64,000 bases of DNA from Calothrix sp. PCC 7103 (GTDB lineage: Bacteria; Cyanobacteriota; Cyanobacteriia; Cyanobacteriales; Nostocaceae), in the NCBI RefSeq assembly GCF_000331305.1, contig NZ_KB217482.1, positions 1-64,000 on the forward strand, in the 5' to 3' direction. Below, one piece after another: positions 61,794-64,000 of this stretch. Numbering within the stretch: the first letter of the stretch is position 1; each line of letters begins with the position of its first letter. The notes below the pieces were generated by a model, which did not search any database, was not told where the DNA came from, and worked only from the letters and a program-made list of their open reading frames with translations. A program made the translations under genes and the position numbers.

Positions 61794-64000
61794 ATGAATA
61801 AAAAACCAGGTTTAGTTCAAAAGCTTTTATTATGCGGCTTTTTAACATTTATTAGTACTGAGGTTCAGGCACATTCATGTCCCCTTGGGGAAATTACACC
61901 TGATAGTACATTAGGCTCAGAAGCATCAAAAATTACTCCAAATGCAATAATCAAAGGTGCCAATGCTGATTTAATAAACGGTGGTGCCCAACGTGGTAAT
62001 AACCTGTTTCATAGTTTTACAGAATTTAACATTCAAGAGGCACAAGGAGTATATTTTGCCAATCCATCTGGAGTAGTAAATATCTTAACGCGCGTTACAG
62101 GTGGGAATGCATCGAATATTTTAGGAACATTAGGTGTTGATGGCGCCGCAAATCTATTTTTAATAAATCCCAACGGTATTTTATTTGGTCAAAATGCGCG
62201 ACTTGATATAGGAGGTTCGTTTGTTGGAACTACAGCGAATGGGGTGCAGTTTGGTAATCAAGGTAATTTTAGCGCTACAAATCCGGAGGTGCTTGGGTTA
62301 TTAACTATTAATCCTTCGGCATTGTTCTTTAATCAGATTAACCCAAATACTGCGATTCAAAATAATTCGGTGGCGCCTGTAGGTGTAGACCCAGCAGGTT
62401 TTAACGCAAACGGTTTAAGAGTTCCAAATGGCAAGAGTTTACTGCTCGTTGGTAGTAATGTCATTATAGATGGTGGAGAATTAAATGCTTATGGTGGGAG
62501 AGTTGAGTTAGGAGGTTTAGCTTCCCCTGGAGAAATAAGTCTTCAGACAGATGATAATAATTTAAAATTAGGATTTCCAGAGAATGTAGCACGAGCAGAT
62601 GTGTCCCTCAACAATAGAGCGCGCGTATATGTAGAAGCATCAGAAAGAGGTAATATCACCTTCAATGCTCGCAATATAGATATTTCAGGAGGAAGTTTAT
62701 TAAGTGCAGGTATTGGGAAAGGTTTGGGTTCTGTTGATAGTCAAGCAGGAGATATTACTCTAAATGCAACAGGTAAAATAAATATTGCACAATCAAGCCG
62801 AATCGAAAACAATGTAAATACTAATGCAACTGGCAATGCAGGTAATATCAATATTATTGCTAATTCACTTTCTTTGACTGATAACTCTGAACTATCTACG
62901 AGTACTTTTGGCAAAGGTTCGGCAGGAAATTTAATAGTGAGTGCCAAAGATTTTATCTCCCTTGCGGATAAAAGTACTATTTTTAGCTCGGTCGATTTAG
63001 GAGCAAAAGGTCAAGGTGGTAATATTGATATAAATGCTGGTTCTCTATCTATACTAACAGGTGGTCAATTAATAGCTGGCATTTACGGAGCATCTGAAAA
63101 CCAAAAAGCAGGACAAGGTAATTCAGGTAATATCAATATTAAAGTTTCCGATGCAGTCGTCATCGATGGTAAAAAAGATGAATTGGCAAGTGCAATTTTC
63201 AACAACACAGAAAATGGCACTATAGGCAACGGAGGTGACATTACTATTGATGCTAACTCTTTATCTCTAACAAACGGCGCCAGAATTAATGCCAGTACAT
63301 CTGGTTTAGGCAAAGCTGGTAATATCACAGTTACAGCAAAAGATTCTATTTATCTTGCCGATAAAAGTAGAATTGTTAGCTCAGTGAATTCTGGAGCAGA
63401 AGGTACTGGTGGTAATATTGACATTAATGCTGGTTCCCTATACATACTAGAAGGTGCCCAATTAATAGCTGGCATTTACGGAGCATCAGAAGACCAAAAA
63501 GCAGGACAAGGTAGTTCAGGTAATATCACTATTAAGGTTGACGATGCAGTTATTATAGACGGTAAAAAAGACGGATTAGCAAGTGCAATTTTCAATGATA
63601 CTGGAAACAAGACAATAGGTAATGGAGGTAATATTACCATTGACTCTAACTCCCTATATCTAGCAAACGGCGCCCAAATTAATGCCAGTACATCTGGTTT
63701 AGGCAACGCTGGGAACGTTATAGTCAGTGCAAAAGATTCTATCTTGCTTACCGATAAAAGTAAAATTGTTAGCTCAGTAAATTCTGAAGCAGAAGGTACT
63801 GGTGGTAATATTGACATTAATACTGGTTCTTTGTATATACTAGAAGGCGCCCAATTAATAGCTGGCATTTACGGAGCATCTGAAGACCGGAAAGCAGGGC
63901 AAGGTAGTTCAGGTAATATCAATGTTAAAGTTGACGATGCAGTTCTTATAGATGGTAAAAAAGATGGATTAGCTAGCGCAATTTTTAATGATACAGAAAA
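61794..64000 (+). CDS. Large haemagglutinin-type exoprotein (two-partner secretion), 3' end outside window
   Basis: A signal peptide (MNKKPGLVQKLLLCGFLTFI, cleavage near VQAHS) is followed by the TPS/filamentous haemagglutinin N-terminal domain (NLFHSFTEFNIQEAQGVYFA, NPSGVVNILTRVTGG, NLFLINPNGILFG). Beyond about residue 270 the sequence is a beta-helix of Asn/Gly/Ile repeats (GNIDINAGSLYI). The frame is open at the window end (at least 735 residues). No TpsB transporter gene is visible; it may lie further on. Such exoproteins mediate adhesion or contact-dependent interactions. Confidence 0.85.
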   Translation, partial: MNKKPGLVQKLLLCGFLTFISTEVQAHSCPLGEITPDSTLGSEASKITPNAIIKGANADLINGGAQRGNNLFHSFTEFNIQEAQGVYFANPSGVVNILTRVTGGNASNILGTLGVDGAANLFLINPNGILFGQNARLDIGGSFVGTTANGVQFGNQGNFSATNPEVLGLLTINPSALFFNQINPNTAIQNNSVAPVGVDPAGFNANGLRVPNGKSLLLVGSNVIIDGGELNAYGGRVELGGLASPGEISLQTDDNNLKLGFPENVARADVSLNNRARVYVEASERGNITFNARNIDISGGSLLSAGIGKGLGSVDSQAGDITLNATGKINIAQSSRIENNVNTNATGNAGNINIIANSLSLTDNSELSTSTFGKGSAGNLIVSAKDFISLADKSTIFSSVDLGAKGQGGNIDINAGSLSILTGGQLIAGIYGASENQKAGQGNSGNINIKVSDAVVIDGKKDELASAIFNNTENGTIGNGGDITIDANSLSLTNGARINASTSGLGKAGNITVTAKDSIYLADKSRIVSSVNSGAEGTGGNIDINAGSLYILEGAQLIAGIYGASEDQKAGQGSSGNITIKVDDAVIIDGKKDGLASAIFNDTGNKTIGNGGNITIDSNSLYLANGAQINASTSGLGNAGNVIVSAKDSILLTDKSKIVSSVNSEAEGTGGNIDINTGSLYILEGAQLIAGIYGASEDRKAGQGSSGNINVKVDDAVLIDGKKDGLASAIFNDTE
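63066..64000 (+). repeat. 393-bp tandem coding repeats in the exoprotein
   Basis: CAATTAATAGCTGG recurs at 63066, 63459 and 63852, exactly 393 bp (131 codons) apart. Units are closely similar between copies (IYGASENQKAGQG, IYGASEDQKAGQG, IYGASEDRKAGQG). The array continues past the window edge. The near-identity indicates recent duplication or ongoing unequal recombination. Confidence 0.85.

Noticed and set aside
62741-63868. Minus-strand frames of 68-130 codons opposite the exoprotein
   Set aside because: They are shadows of the repetitive coding sequence and repeat with its 393-bp unit.

Overview
The window looks like part of a large conjugative plasmid (or a plasmid-like integrative element) of a filamentous, probably Nostocales-type cyanobacterium. 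The support is moderate GC, cyanobacterial-style families (ParB-like proteins beside dnaB, DUF3987, Ycf46-like AAA, CHAT-NACHT, a haemagglutinin-type exoprotein), short repeats of the ACCACAGAGACACAGAG and CCGCAAAGGACGCGAAGG kind, and a very frequent palindrome GGCGCC. I noticed no GCGATCGC (the classic HIP1 octamer), so GGCGCC may play the HIP role here. I saw no rRNA, tRNA or CRISPR array.

Layout. 1-4.0 kb is a graveyard: the end of an MFS transporter, an ISL3 transposase remnant, an IS4-family element with perfect 17-bp ends and a frameshifted transposase, the end of a Tn3-family transposase that the IS4 element interrupts, and a methyltransferase pseudogene cut by the Tn3 end. 4.0-8.4 kb is a replication module on the minus strand (winged-helix Rep-like protein, DnaB helicase, ParB-like protein). 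An XRE regulator and two candidate operator palindromes separate it from a roughly 16.7 kb plus-strand operon (9.0-25.7 kb). That operon encodes a VirB2/3/4/5/6/8/9/10-like type IV secretion system, a probable cell-wall lytic protein, the VirD4-like coupling ATPase, several unknowns and a Ycf46-like AAA protein.

26.3-30.0 kb is a second replication-type module (37-codon leader ORF, DUF3987 protein, ParB-like paralogue). 33.0-36.5 kb holds a MobV relaxase fused to a primase-like region, with hairpins directly upstream that could be oriT, and a GNAT-plus-partner pair. 37.0-43.1 kb is a partition/mobilisation operon: five 10-bp repeats (possible parC), a ParM-like actin, a ParR-like adaptor, a MobD-like ParA ATPase, a membrane protein, a membrane-anchored PD-(D/E)XK-like nuclease and two unknowns.

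From 43.6 kb the content becomes accessory: an IS element, a GmrSD-like (DUF262/HNH) nuclease, a dead GNAT gene, a PD-(D/E)XK-like protein, an overlapping ParA-HEPN pair, a three-gene P-loop ATPase cluster, a 99-bp MITE, two related small membrane proteins with a fused ABC exporter, a second MITE, a LuxR-HTH/TPR regulator with a DUF1822 remnant and a CHAT-NACHT protein, and finally the start of a long repetitive exoprotein that runs off the window.

The most unusual signal is in the two ParB-like genes at 4.1 and 28.9 kb. Both carry three in-frame copies of a 27-bp palindrome at the same protein position. The outer arms are the same in both genes, but the inner arms differ between genes while staying self-complementary. 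One copy in the second gene is a chimera of the two versions. Other candidates for new biology are the ParA-HEPN pair, the peptide/ABC cluster, the ATPase trio and the relaxase-primase fusion.
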